A stretch of DNA of 64,000 nucleotides from Blastomussa wellsi. Taxonomy: Eukaryota; Cnidaria; Anthozoa; Scleractinia; Plerogyridae. The DNA is taken from positions 15,906,824 through 15,970,823 of the forward strand of contig OX393564.1 in the NCBI GenBank assembly GCA_947652115.1, written 5' to 3'. Each line of letters begins with the position of its first letter. Position 1 is the first letter of the stretch. Below, piece by piece: positions 1-12,404 of this stretch. A program made the translations under genes and the position numbers. Below the pieces are notes generated by a model. That model saw only the letters and a list, made by a program, of their open reading frames with translations. It had not been told where the DNA came from and did not search any database.

Positions 1-1924
1 GCACTTTTTAAGGCGAAAAATTAAAGGTGTTATTTTCTCTGTTTAGGAAAAGACAGAATTTAGGTATTAAGAACCGGATTATTTTGGTCAATATCTGTAA
101 TGTGTTGTTTTGGTGACATTATTGTCACTTAAGTATATAGTTTGGTTGTTTCTAGCGGCTTACATTGCGTCACTTGTTTTACTGGCAGCATTTGATATAC
201 TCGGAGAACTTTGGCAATTAACACTCTGCTATGTTGCCTTTTATATCGTTATCTTTGAATTATGTTTGTTTATTATCTGTGTTTTCTTGTTTGATTCCGA
301 GCTTTCTGGCGTTAGAAGAACAGAAGAACAAGAAGAAGAAATGTTAGGCCAGCGCAGCACACCAGCAGAGCAATTTTGTAACAACTGTTCGTTGTATAGA
401 AATGTTTCTGTTTGTTACAACATCTCACGCAAACAAGTACAAGCATATACTGCTCCTTTTTTGCGTTTAGTACAGCGTGTCAACATGCAGATAGTTGAGC
501 TATAGCAAAATGACCGAAAATCGGGAGTTGTCAGCTCTAATTATTCATTAATTTTAGAAAGGTGTCTGTAAGAGTGAACTTTTGTCCTAACGAGTAAATT
601 AACTGTTATATAGAGTCTAGTGTGAGATTGAAACTTAGATACTGGCATGGCCGTGGCTTAGGGTCATGTTGCAAAAAGCATCTAACGTGATTTAGTATTT
701 TATGCATTAATAAAAAGCCAATTCGACGTTTCGGGAAATTGTGTAACTCTGCATTTAATTAGCCCAGTTTTATGATAGAAATGACATCTGTCGAGCGTAT
801 ATATCATGACCTTTTTTGCCATATGCAATGTTACAACGGCAACGGCAACGGCTTATCTATTTGATATTGAAAGCAACGAAAGCTTGAAACTAAAAGAATT
901 GTTGTTATATCATGGTTTTGCTATTTGTTATTTTCCAGCAGTAAGCCAAATGCAAGATTCCAACTCTTAGAAAATTTTAGAGATTTTTCAAAGTATTAAG
1001 GCATTGATGCACGCTTGAGCTTATTTTTCTCACCGATATTGAAAAAGAAACGATGAGAGTGCTGATAACCTGTTGATGAATTTTTTAAATTGTTTCCATT
1101 CATGAGTTGCTCAAGTGCTAGGGGAATATTTCTCCAAAATTAAGATACGCCTGTAAAATAACAAAATAGATATAAGTTGAGCACCTTGGACATCAATCTT
1201 TATTTCTTTTTCTGTATGTGTTCGACGTGCTAATTACTTTGAGACCATCAGAGTTATCATGCTTTCAGTATTTGATGTTTAACGAAAGTAGAAATTAACT
1301 TTAAGCCGTAAACATCTGCAGTCTCGTGATCATAGCGTACAGGAAGATAATATCGAGGAACTAGACGTGCTGGTACGCTTGATTGTTATCGGATTTCCAT
1401 AGCAAAGGCGAAAAACATGTTGACGCTCGTTTCGGGTTCGCATTTGACTGAAGTGGCTCTTTTGGTGGGAAAGAGTCATTTCTGTAACAACTCTAACCAC
1501 ACCTCAAGTTTTACCCAAATTTTCCGAACTTTTTCTCTAGGTCTTTTAAAACGCACAGTTTCTTTTAAAACGTATAATCGGTAGCCGTGGAGTTCGGCAG
1601 TTTCAAGCTTCAGTGTTTGGAAAATATGAGATTTCGCAACCCTCATGCAAGACATGGTTATGTGAGACATGTATGACATTGTTTGGTTTTAATCTTTACA
1701 GATTCACCGTGAATTTAGTCATTTTTGTAATGTGAAATAAAAGTAAACTGCTAAGAAACAAAGAGGTCTTCATTTGAAACAAAAATAAATAAAGGAAAAG
1801 ATTATTAAAAAGGAAATTAGCATAAAGAAGAGCATTTTGAGATGGACGATAATTGAAACAAAAAAACACGAGATACTAGACGTATAATTCCGTATAATTC
1901 CGTCTACCTCAGAAATTTTGTACC
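1..1924. other. Intergenic, no supported gene
   Basis: AT-rich sequence without a convincing gene. The longest open stretch (110-505, + strand) opens with TTG, not ATG. It has a hydrophobic first half with two or three possible membrane segments and then an Arg/Glu-rich part. No family is recognisable and no splice-supported start is visible, so it could be a chance open frame or an internal exon. The rest shows only short simple-sequence stretches. Confidence 0.5.
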
Positions 1925-2115
1925 CAACTGGGATCAGATAAAAGGCCGCAGTAATTCTGCGCCCTGGGATCAGAGAACAGGCCGCAGAATTTATGCAGCC
2001 TGTGTTCTGATTACAGGGTGCAGAATTTCTGCGGCCTGCATTTGTGATTACAGGCCGCAGAAATTCTGCGGCCTGTGTTGTGATCCCAGGGTGCAGAATT
2101 TCTGCGGCTTGGAAA
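1925..2115. repeat. Tandem array of palindromic GCAGAATTCTGC-type units
   Basis: About five imperfect copies of a roughly 35-45 bp unit. Each has a palindromic core of the type GGCCGCAGAAATTCTGCGGCC, in full or broken form, joined by linkers such as TGTGATCCCAGGG or CTGATTACAGG. The units are GC-rich against AT-rich flanks, and neighbouring copies could fold into hairpins. It appears to be a noncoding satellite-like or MITE-derived array. Confidence 0.7.
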
Positions 2116-3464
2116 ATGCATGGCTGACCTTTAAAATTCAATGAATACAAATTTACTTTAAATCGAGAACACTTTTAGGGTTGAGTTTGTTAGAATAGCT
2201 GTTGTAAAAAGTGCTGATTTCTCTGCTGTAGCCATAATGTACGATGTTGCACTAAATTTTCATGGGATTTTGGTCACCACAAATATTAGTTTTGAACAAC
2301 TCTGCAAGAATTGAGCTTTTGCAGTGCTCAATTCAACAGTTGTAATAAAAACTATGTCATATGACATTACTTTTTAGTACAAAAACAGTGTCACTGTGCA
2401 CTGCAGTAGGAAATTAGAATATTCCACCTGTACCGCCAATTTTCACCAGAAACACGGGCTTCAAATACACAAATACACAATTTTAGAGGCTAAACCACAG
2501 AATACCTCTGCATGTTTCAAGCAGACAGTATGGGAAGGCCATTTTTTTGCTGAATAATGCAAAAAAGTAAACAAGAAAGGTCCCAATTTTGCTGAATTAG
2601 CCATTTTGGAAAACAACAAAAGCTTATGCCTCAAGCAGTGTCTCAACTATAGAGTTCGGTCCAGGAAGGGAACTGAGGGCTTTGAAGCTTAATGTGGCTT
2701 AATGATATGTGATGCCGTCGTCCAAAAGGAAATTTAAAGTTTTATACTATACTGTAAAAATTTCGGACGCTTAAAATTCAGGACGCTTAAAAATTTCGGA
2801 CGGTTTTATTTTCGGACACTATTTTTGTCCGAAATTAAAATCGTCTGATATCAGGGACTGACATCACGGAGCACTGAAGCTATGACTCAACGTTGTTTGG
2901 ACTTACAAACTGAAAAAGAGTGGTTTTTTTTACATTGAACTTGATTGGTATAACACAGAAAGAACTTTGCTATGCCTTTTAGTTGTTTTCTCTAACTCTC
3001 AAAGCTAACATAATTAGCTCTTTCATTATGAACCGCAGATGGTAAAGTATAATACATGTATCATCGAAACGTGTTGTTTATTTTTACATGCTAAATGTTA
3101 TTTTTTGCCTTTTCTTGTAATAACGTGGAAAACCCAAAGCGTACCACTTTGCGCTTATTTGCTTAAGCAATATATGAAGTGCCCTCATACGGGTAAGGTG
3201 CAAGGTTCGTCCTTGAAAGTTAGGTGTCAATTATGCATTTTTGGTCTAGACGTGTATCTAGAGTGGTGAAAGCTGCAACACCCCTTGAGAAAAGGAAAAA
3301 AGGAAATTAGAATCAAATGCTATCTTTGACGGAGAAGTCGTGTTTTAAAAATTCCTATCCATAACGGACTGCATGGCTGGCCGGGACTGCATTAAAACAC
3401 TGGCTTGAAACGCTTGATGATATACTTTGATTTCTGCGATCTTTTCCCATTCAGTTAAATCATA
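2116..3464. other. Intergenic, no supported gene
   Basis: No gene seen. A short run of related TTCGGACGCTTAAAA-type units occurs near 2760-2850 and ends in an inverted copy (TTTTTGTCCGAAATT), probably a small hairpin repeat. The short open frames here match nothing recognisable. Confidence 0.5.
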
Positions 3465-3740
3465 AATCTGACTTCAGGTGTCAATGTATTTAGCACTGTA
3501 GTGCTAATTGGGGACACCGTAAATAAGGAATCAAATATTGTAAATGACAGAGAGTTGTTAAAAATCCCAACTGGCAGGAGGCAGACAAGTTGGCTAGTAT
3601 TTACAAAGCACGCAGGAGATGAATTCGGGACCATGGAATACAAATCTGTTTTAGTGGCAGGGTGGAAGACTTATACCCAGGACCTCCAGGTTGCAAGCGC
3701 GCACAGCGCCCTAACCACTAGGCCACGCTTGCCTCCTTAG
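3465..3740 (-). repeat. tRNA-derived SINE (minus strand)
   Basis: Read on the minus strand from 3740, the sequence starts with a tRNA-like head. GTGGCCTAGTGGTTAGGGCG is a good RNA polymerase III A box, and about 35-45 nt later a degenerate B-box region follows (GGTCCTGGGTATAAGTC). A non-tRNA body follows, running to about 3465. The cloverleaf is not intact, so this is a retroposed SINE and not a tRNA gene. The 3' boundary is approximate. Confidence 0.6.
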
Positions 3741-5712
3741 GTAAGACTCTGGGTATTCGTCATGTATGCGGATGATAATAAATTAGAAACAAGAATATTG
3801 CTTCCATGAAAAGAGTGGCCCAATTAATTGTGATATGTTTTCTTCAAATTTTCTCGGTTCTCATCTTATTATTAATTTGAGTTTCGATGACTGAGGTATT
3901 TTGTACCTTTTCGCGACTAGTACGTTTCTCTACTCCTTCATTTCATTCGGATGCTTTTGTTCGTGATACTATGATTCTACAGATTTTATGTTGCGTTCTC
4001 CAGCTTTCCTACACCAAAGTCGTTCCTGCTGCAGAAATTTAGATCATACCTGACAACGGCTCGCTTTGGGAATGGTGTCCATAGAATATTTGATCATAAA
4101 GTTCATAATCATGCCCATTGTATTGTAGCTTGAATATACAGTCCTGTTCAAAAGAAGCCGTTTGCCTTCAGCTGTTGTTTCATGTGTCGCTGAATCAACC
4201 TTTCACACAGTTTAAATATATCCGCTTCTTTTTTAAGTTTTCTGTGAGTGGAATTGCCAAAGGGTAATTGCTGCATAGATTTTGAACTGTTCACAAACAC
4301 GACCCACCATCATTCGCCCTGTTTTGGACTCAAATTTATCCCATTTCGATCAAAGCGTCAACTATTTAAAATAGCATAAAGGCCTGCCAAAATGCTTACA
4401 ACTGGCAAGAATGAATTCACTTGGTAATTCGTTTGGACATAAAATCATCTCTAGTTAAGGAAACTTTATTTTGATGCACATGAATATGCCTTAAGTGATA
4501 TGGTAGAAATTCTAAAAAGGAAGCATTGATATGGGCATGTGCTTATGGGATTAATTGCTGCTATACCTCACAAGTACAGTCCATAAATAAAACACATTTC
4601 ATGAGTCATAGCATCCGTATTCTTCTCTGTAAGTTCCTACATATCTTTACAAATTTATCGGCTCATGTTACTGCGATCTAAAAAGGTATCTGGAAGCTTT
4701 AGTTTGAAGCCGATTTAAATAGAAAAAGGCAACATGCAAACTTGGGGCTAAACGTTATTTTAATTATTTACTTAAATACAGCGAGTTATTTTTTAAGTTA
4801 TGTATTTGCCTAGCAACAAAAGAGCAAATAATTTGCATTTAAAGGAAGAGTTAGGCATTAACATAGTAAGTTGTTTTCTTCCCTTTGAATACAAAGCGGT
4901 GGCGTGTTCTAATCCATCACCCACCAATAAGCACTGCTTTTCTAAAAGCGGATCTGGGTCAACTATAATGTTACTGACAATTGGAGTACCCTTGTCCGCG
5001 GCCCTCACTTAATATCATACATGAAAGCTTAAATTAAATGCTTTGCTTGTTATCATGGTGCCTATGAAAAATGCCGGAAAAGAATTCCTTTCACTTGTGT
5101 TCATCAACAAGTCTGGGGAGGGGGTCTCTTGTATAACTAAATACTTACTGGGAATGCACTTTCACCTTTTTTTGGTATGACCTTTTAAAAAGTGGTTAGA
5201 GATAAGAATTCGCTATTTTTTGAGCCATGGCCATGAGTGGTATTTGAGATCCAATTAAGTGTAAAAGATAACAACAAGCTTAGTAATTTGTCATATCCAT
5301 GGCAACGAACAGAAGGTTTTTAACAACGCGTGTTATACTGTATAAGCAAAACAGTTTTACGGAGTGTGTTTCTACGGAAACAAAATAGAAGTCTAATATT
5401 AAGAAAACCGTCCGTGCCGTGAACAAAAATGAGCTTGGTCGTATGCAAGTTCTTATAATCTGAAGATCACGGAGTTGTGTAACGTTCAATTTTATTCAAG
5501 CTTTCCCTCAATGCAAGAAAATGTTTTGGTTTCTTTTTGTCTTGGATGCTGCTTATTTAAGTGTTACTAAAATGAAAACGGTTCCCAAATCGTAATATCA
5601 AAGCTTCTCAACTGCTTTTAGAAATTTTCGAGATTCTTCCGCCTATTTTAACAAACATAACAATATCTCAAGTACAAGAGAAATATCAGTATTTTGCACC
5701 TAACTCGAGAAG
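3741..5712. other. Intergenic upstream of gene A
   Basis: No gene or clear repeat recognised. The open frames on both strands around 4793-5012 overlap each other and look like chance. The last few hundred bases should contain the gene A promoter. Confidence 0.5.
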
Positions 5713-5713
5713 C

Positions 5714-5722
5714 TGATAAAAG
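5714..5722 (+). promoter_or_regulatory. Possible TATA-like element of gene A
   Basis: TGATAAAAG lies about 72-80 bp before the gene A start codon. This is the same distance at which genes C, E and F carry TATAAATTG. The match is weak, so the call rests mainly on position. Confidence 0.3.
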
Positions 5723-5793
5723 CCAATTTGAACTGCGAAGAAATCATTAGCCTGTTAGACGTGCAGATAGAACATCGAAGAGCAGAAGAAAAA

Positions 5794-8401
5794 ATGGCCT
5801 CCAGAGCCTTGCTTATTCTTTGTCTCGTTGCGCTGTTAACACCACTCTGGGGGTTTCCTTTACCAATGCAAGATGGTATGATTTGATTATGTTTCATTAT
5901 TTTCACACCTATCTAGTTACCGTTTTTTGACTACTCTTCGGCACTGTTAACTTGATTTTAAAGTTCGTTTTATCTTATAATCTGAAGAAACAAATGCAGC
6001 TCAAAAGAGGGCAGTTCGTTGCCTCATGTCACAATCCGAATTACTACAGTTAAATTAGTTCTCATTATTTAGTTGGCAGTTGTCTTCTAGAATAAGACAT
6101 TCTGGTAACCTTTATCCGACGCAATATATATTGATTACACAATTGAATTTCTTTCCATATCATTTATAAATTTAATTACTTACACTGAAAGTGTAGATTT
6201 CTTAAACAATACTTTTGTGGAGGCTTAAAGCAAGTTAACAAATGTTTGCATTCGGTGAAAGGTTTGCTACGGGTGACAGTTGATGCCAAGATTTAGCTGC
6301 AATATTTGCTCTTTTCATCGAAAACGTATTATTTCATTTTAACGCTGCCGAAAGGCTTAAAGATTCAAACTAACGACTCAAAACGTTCCTATTTTTTCCA
6401 AAGATATAATGGACGACAGTGCAAGTGGCGAAAGTGGCAGTGGAGAGGAAGGAAGCTTAGAAAATGAAAGTGGAGACGACAACGATGGTGAGATAACTGA
6501 AACCAGCTTTCACTTTTTTATTCAAAAGAGTTCAGTTTTCATCACTTATATTCTGCGATCTGAGTTTCTCCTTTTGATGAAAACAAAAAAGTTTCGCCAT
6601 GATCGAGATGCAAAAAACTTTATACTTTTCCACTTTATACCTTTGGCAACAGGCATCTTTCAAATGCAACGCAGAGGATAAAATCACTTTCTCTCATCAG
6701 TGACGTCTGAACTCCGCGTTATAAAGTGTACCGAATGTGTTACGAAAATCATTGGTTTGAATAAAAATTCCAGCATTTAGTTATTTTTCAAATTCAATTT
6801 TATCAATATCACTTGCAATTCACACGTCACTTTTCTCTTGGACGGAAGTGTTCGAATTATGCTCCATTTTTCAGAAGCTTAGAAGATTCATAACTATACA
6901 CAAAAATAGTCTGTTTCTTAATTTGTAATCTAACTCGATATTCGAGTATAAATAGTGAAACTTATATGGAAATATTCAGGGATATTTTGAAAAAAGGAGA
7001 AATTTCAGACCTTTCATGTTTTCTAAGAAACTAACTGTTGAGGTTTATATTACACCACTGACAAATTTAAGATTAAATCCCGCCATTTATGTAGCTTTGA
7101 AATTTTCCACGTATTAATCACATGCCATTTGATCTCATGATGCAGATAACGAGCTGAGCGGAGACGAGATTGGTGAAGACTCAGGGGATGGCAGCGGTGA
7201 TGAGAATGACAGTGAGAGAGGTGAAGAGTCTGAGGGCGACAGTGGTGATGGAAATGACAATGAGAGTGGCGAGGAGTCTGGAGATGACAGTGGCGATTTA
7301 AATGGCAATGAGAGTGGCGAAGAGTCTGGAGATGACAGTGGTGATGGGAATGACAATGGCGAGGAGTCTGGAGCTGACAGTGGTGATGGTGATGGAAATG
7401 GCAATGGCAATGAGAGTGGTGAAGAGTCTGGAGATAACAGTAGTGATGCAAATGACAACGGCGAGGAGTCTGGAGCTGACAGTGGTGATGGTGATGGAAA
7501 TGGCAATGGCAATGAGAGTGGTGAAGAGTCTGGAGATAACAGTAGTGATGCAAATGACAACGGCGAGGAGTCTGGAGGTGATAGTGGTGATGGAAATAAC
7601 GATGTGTCTGGAAATGACAGCGGTAACGGAAATGCCAATGAGAGTGGGGAGTCTGGAAGTGACAGCGATGATGGAAATGACAGTGAAAATGGCGAAGAGT
7701 CTGGAAATGACAGTGGTGATGAGAATGACGACGACAGTGACGAGGAGTCGGCAAATGACAGCGGTGATGAGAATGACAACGACAGTGACGAGGAGTCGGC
7801 AAATGACAGCGGTGATGGAAATGGCAATGAAAGTGGCGAGGAGTCCGAAGATGATGACGGTAATGATGGAAACGAAGGCGATAGTGACGTGGACTCGGGA
7901 GATGATAGCACTGATGTAGATGAAGGTGAGAGTGGTGGTGATTCAGAAGATGAAAACGGTGTTGAAAATGACGATGACAATAACAGTGATGGTAGTTTGG
8001 ATTCGGGAAATGGCGACACTGAGGATGGCAATGACGAGGAATCAGGAAATGAGAGCAGTGATGAAAATGGCAGTGATAGTGCTGAGGACAATGATGATGG
8101 AGGCAATAATGAAGATAGTGGGGAAGAGCCAGGTGAAGACAGTGACGATGGAAATGAAGACAGCGGAGATGAAGGCCGTGATGGTGATGGAAACGACATT
8201 GCCGATAATGACTCCCAATATGTACAAGGCTTAAATGACAGAGTAATTGACGAATTCGGAAGTGGATTGGATGACTTAGGCATACCACAAGGTGCCGATT
8301 TCGAACAGTTTCTTTCGTCTAGCGGATTTACATTTAATGGAGGATTTGCTTCGATATGTATGACTACACTAATATGCTTACTTAGAAACATATTCTACTA
8401 G
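5794..8401 (+). CDS. Secreted Ser/Gly/Asp/Glu-rich acidic protein (gene A)
   Basis: Three exons fit GT-AG rules with phase-1 introns: 5794-5875, 6404-6487 and 7146-8401, giving 473 residues. Exon 1 encodes a signal peptide (MASRALLILCLVALLTPLWG, then FPLPMQD). The start is AAAATGG. Exon 2 adds 28 residues rich in Ser, Gly and Glu. Exon 3 encodes about 360 residues of Ser-Gly-Glu-Glu and Asp-Asp/Gly-Asn repeats with almost no Lys or Arg and no Cys. It then gives a less acidic segment (GLDDLGIPQGADFEQFLSSS) and a hydrophobic tail with ICMTTLICLL at the very C-terminus, a possible GPI or membrane anchor. The mature protein is a strong polyanion expected in the extracellular space, where Ca2+ or mineral binding is likely by analogy with coral secreted acidic proteins. 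Exon 3 contains perfect in-frame tandem duplications. No catalytic domain is visible. Long frames on the opposite strand of exon 3 are shadows. Confidence 0.85.
7361..7564 (+). repeat. Perfect 102-bp tandem duplication inside gene A exon 3
   Basis: Bases 7361-7462 recur at 7463-7564, by eye without a mismatch. Each copy encodes 34 residues beginning EESGADSGDGDG. A second, 48-bp duplication lies downstream (7736-7783 repeated at 7784 on). Both keep the reading frame, so length variation between alleles is expected. Confidence 0.85.
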
Positions 8402-8690
8402 TTTTCTCACTGTTTTTCTCGATGACGACCAAATACGTGGAAACGGATTCGAATTTCGCCGTGCGAAATTGTGATACATTTATGGTTAACTGAGTCAAAA
8501 GCAGACTAAAAAAATATGTAGCGAACGTGTAAAAATGTTAAACGAACTACGTCTGTGTTAAGATGAACAGAACGTTTTTGATACTTTCTAAGTCCATAAA
8601 GATTGCAAAATATCTATTTACGCCCGCAGTAGAAAGAATTATATTCAATTTCTTGACAGCATATTTTTCCAAAATATGAACGGTTTTGTA

Positions 8691-8696
8691 AATAAA
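8691..8696 (+). terminator. Poly(A) signal of gene A
   Basis: AATAAA about 290 nt after the gene A stop codon, in AT-rich sequence. A second AATAAA lies near 8782. Confidence 0.45.
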
Positions 8697-8699
8697 TAT

Positions 8700-11600
8700 T
8701 TTCCTGCATTTTATTTTATAATGATAATAATCTATTTTATTTATTTTACAGTGAGAACTGTTCGTCGCACTCTTAGATAGAAAATAAAAAGTGTATACCT
8801 CTTCACAGCTCAATTTTATTTGTCTTGGTGATTAATAGGGTTGAAAGTTACCTTTTCTCTTTAGAGAACACCTCCCAGTTGATTTCAATGGTGCTAGGTC
8901 ACGGAATTTTTGGTCCCTTTGTTTATTTTTGTAAACTAAGAGTTCCAAACTTTAAATTGGTCGAGCAACAGACTCTTGTTGCTAAACGTACAGCCACGCA
9001 ACATGCAAGGATAATTTCCAAGCATCGCAAATGACTTTTCACACAAAAAGAAATGAATATGAAAAAGGGCTGGTCGACTTGCTACCCGAAGCCATCTCTT
9101 GCTTCAATTTTGGACCCAATATTATAAAGTGGATCAAAATGTCACGTTTAAGACCGGGATTGTTTGGCACCAAGCCAGCTGGAAAGGTATTCCCACCTAG
9201 TAATATTTGCTACGGAACGAGTGCAGCAAGCGATCAGCAGTTATAATCAGAATGTATGAGAATTCTATGCAAAATCGAGATTTGACGGAACTCGCTACGT
9301 GGCGACCAGAATGCGCTGCGCGGCGACCAGGATGCAATGCACGGCGACCAGAATGGGCAAACTGTCATCGGCCCCATCGGCCTGCCCTCTTTTAGGTGAT
9401 CCTCGAAGTTCAGAACCTTTACGTGAGTGTTAAAGAGACAAACCGCGAAGGAAATAATAGACGGCAATACACAAGCTACGAAATTCAGAATCTTCAGTGG
9501 CCGCGTTTTCACGAGCGTTTTTCAAGTCGATTAGCGAGTGACAACCGGAAATCTCGTGAGTGGGAATCTTTGAACCGTGAATGCAAACAGATTGGTAAAC
9601 TTGAGTTCAACCAGTAGGCAAGTTACAATGTCAGCTCGAAAGTGCGTTTTCCGATAGTTTTGCGGTTTTATGGATACTTGTGTAGCAGTAGACTTGCTAC
9701 AAGTTGAGCTCACAGAGAGCGAAGCGCGAAAGCACTGGGATCAACTGCCAAACCGGAAACGAGAAACGAACGACTTTGAGAAAGTCCAGTGCAGCAGCTT
9801 CTCGCACCGCAAACAACTTAATAGTAAATATTTTGTGGGTGACGGCAGGAAATAGATTGATGCTTTTGTTGGTGCGGCTTTGACAAGTTTTCACGTATTC
9901 CCATTGAAATTTTACAAGCATTTTGAAAACTTAAAATAATCTTATCGGCGTTCATACATTTGCCCTTCAATCGCATGCAGTATAACATAAAGTTAACAGA
10001 CAGGCAAAATAGAAAAAAAAAAATAACCGCAGCAATTTCATATCCTTGGGCTACACTAGTTTTAACAAATATGGTGATCTTGGTTTCATATTTAAGTGTA
10101 ACTATGAGGTCAAAAACCTTCCATTGTTTTATCCAGAATTATTAGAATACTTCAGTAACTGAGCAGTGCTTATGGTGGAGAAAAACAAATGAAATTTATG
10201 CTATGAAACAACCAAGACATAACAATCGAGACCAAGATGCTGTTTTGGAAAACTCGGTTTGAACGAAGAACATTTTTTTGCGCAAGACTTGCTTACAATA
10301 ATGGCAATTTTTATCACTTCCAGAGATTAATGAAAAATTTGGAATCGATGTCAACTAACTGCAGCACCCTTAAATTAACTATGCTTTGGGTGTACAACAA
10401 AAGTACACGGAATATACTGCTCGGTGCATATGAAAAATATACTATGCATGTATTTGTGGTAGTATACAAAATGTATATATTCATAATGGAAGAGGCAATA
10501 CCAAACGTATACATCTTTTGAACCAACCGGGTATGACAAGAAGTTTACTTTTTGCAAATGATTTTGATAAGGGCTTCCTTCAAATTATTGCTGTTATACC
10601 AATTTTATAAGTAAAGAAAACTGCACTGCAAACCACACTCTCCTCCGAAAACCTTCTATCAGCTTCAGATAGGTTTCTTTTAACTGAAGACAACGGCCTA
10701 CTTCGATGAAATGTGTTGTAAACATTATTACATGCTAACGAATGCTCTGTGACAGGGCCTACGGGAATAAAAAAGTGGAAAGGAAGATTCTCTAATATTT
10801 TCAATGACTGATCAGAAGCAATTTTGCCAATATTTACCAGATTACTAAAAATCCAAACTAAGAGCCTGTTTACATGGAGATGGGGTTACCCGTCTAGGCG
10901 GGTAACCCGGGTAGACGGGTAACCCGCCTTTCCATATAAACTCTTATTTTTTAAGCCTCGCGTTTACCTGACAGGTGGGGTGACCGGCCAAGGCGGGTTT
11001 GCCGGTCTGCCATGCCGGATCAAACCTAGTTCGTAGGTTTTGTAGTCTCTCTCTTGCCGTAGAAATTATTACCACGGGTAATGCATTCGCCACGGGTTTC
11101 CATCGTGCATTTGTAAGCAGGCAGTTGCAGGGACCAATATGGCGGAACTGTTCATACCAATTGACCTCGTTAGCTGAAAAGTCACTTTTACAGATGTTGC
11201 ATCTCGAATGCAATCGCAAAATGTGACTCTACTAGCTAAGATTTTTCAGAATCCCTCGGAACAAATATCTGCCATGGGTTTGGGACGCAATTTTGCTGAA
11301 TCTCCACGGGTTTTGCTGTCTGGCAGCAGTAAAAACATTAAATGCAACCAAACGAAGCACAGTTCTCTCGTGTTTTTTCGCCTTTTTCGCCTCTTTGTAG
11401 CATGTCCTTCAAGAGTCAATTTCCCAGGACGTATGTTACCTGTTAAGTCCAGCAGTTAGGAATGAGCATTTTTCGCACAAACTTATGTATCCATGCAGGG
11501 TCGGAAGAAAAAATAGACGTCGGATGTGGCAGGACGTGGAAGACAAACTTAGGCCACGCAGAAAAAATGACGAACTAAAACCTCCAAGTGAGCTCAAGGA

Positions 11601-11989
11601 TATACAATACAAGACGAAGCATTTCCCCGGCACACTGGATTTTAAGCTGCAGAAGTATTCAATTGTTTTGGGAGCATTTCCGAAACTGCGCATCTACTTT
11701 CATGGCCGCGACTGCAACTGAAAATTCCAATTGATTCTACTTCGAAAAATTATAATTGAGCGAGAAATGAGAACAATTTAGCCGTCAGCACAAACTTGTC
11801 AAATGAGAAATGTTCCCGGGCAATGAAAATTTGACCATCAAGAGTCGACCCTTTTCAGAATTTGAAAAACCTCAGAGGTGTCAATGCGTTCTCTCCTTGA
11901 AAAATACAACATTACAACATACAATAACCGTTCTAGGAGTCAGATCAGCTTTTCTGTTTTAATAAAACTTTCCAAATATGTCAAAAATT
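8700..11989. other. Intergenic with retroelement scraps and short repeats
   Basis: No intact gene. Around 9058-9146 (+) a short peptide with CFNFGPNIIKWIK resembles the reverse-transcriptase motif of CR1-type non-LTR elements, but the match is lost on both sides. At about 9298-9360 a 21-bp unit (GCGACCAGAATGCGCTGCGCG type) repeats three times. At 10884-10930 GC-rich palindromes GGGTAACCCGGGTAGACGGGTAACCC stand out from AT-rich flanks. Nothing recognisable lies between. Confidence 0.45.
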
Positions 11990-12071
11990 GGTAGCGTGGC
12001 CGAGTGGTCTAAAACGCTGGTTTAAGATACCAGTCTCTTTGGAGGCGTGGGTTCTAATCCCACCGCTGCCA
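11990..12071 (+). tRNA. tRNA-Leu (AAG)
   Basis: The sequence folds into a complete cloverleaf of 82 nt. Acceptor arm GGTAGCG pairs with CGCTGCC (one G-U), followed by discriminator A. The D-arm A box is TGGCCGAGTGGTCT. The anticodon stem CTGGT/ACCAG holds the loop TTAAGAT, giving anticodon AAG (leucine). The variable arm is long, as expected for class II tRNA-Leu. The T arm is GTGGG-TTCTAAT-CCCAC (B box). T-rich sequence follows as a Pol III terminator. No intron. It appears to be an intact nuclear gene. Confidence 0.93.
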
Positions 12072-12404
12072 TATATTTTTAATTTTTAATTTTTTGCTGT
12101 CAAATAAAGTTTTTGCTTTATTTTCTTTTGTTCATTTTATTATTGCCACCGCAGGGCAATAGAGGCCTAGAGGCCAAAACCCGAGGAGGCACCCTAACGT
12201 TCCCTGGGTGTATGTTTACAAGGGCAAAGAATATTTGTTGGAAAAGTAAGAATTGTAGTGGGCTAAGAAGTTCAAGAAGTGCAGGAAAGTAAAAGTACCA
12301 AAAACTTGTACTTTGACATACAACTGCAAACTGGAAGAAATAGAACCCAATCTGTAAGAGTCATGGTACAAAAAGGAGAGTCACCCAAGCGTTAATTATT
12401 TCTA

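Noticed and set aside
110..505. Possible small membrane protein
   Set aside because: It opens with TTG and has no ATG near the start, no recognised domain and no splice support. Kept only as a remark in the intergenic entry.
3661..3740. Possible tRNA gene on the minus strand
   Set aside because: The A box is good but the acceptor and anticodon arms do not pair. It is the head of a SINE.
7050..8391. Two open frames of more than 400 codons on the minus strand (His/Cys-rich and Ser/Pro-rich)
   Set aside because: They lie opposite gene A exon 3. The GAY/AGT/GGN codon repeats of the acidic exon keep other frames free of stops. They have no signal peptide, start context or family resemblance.
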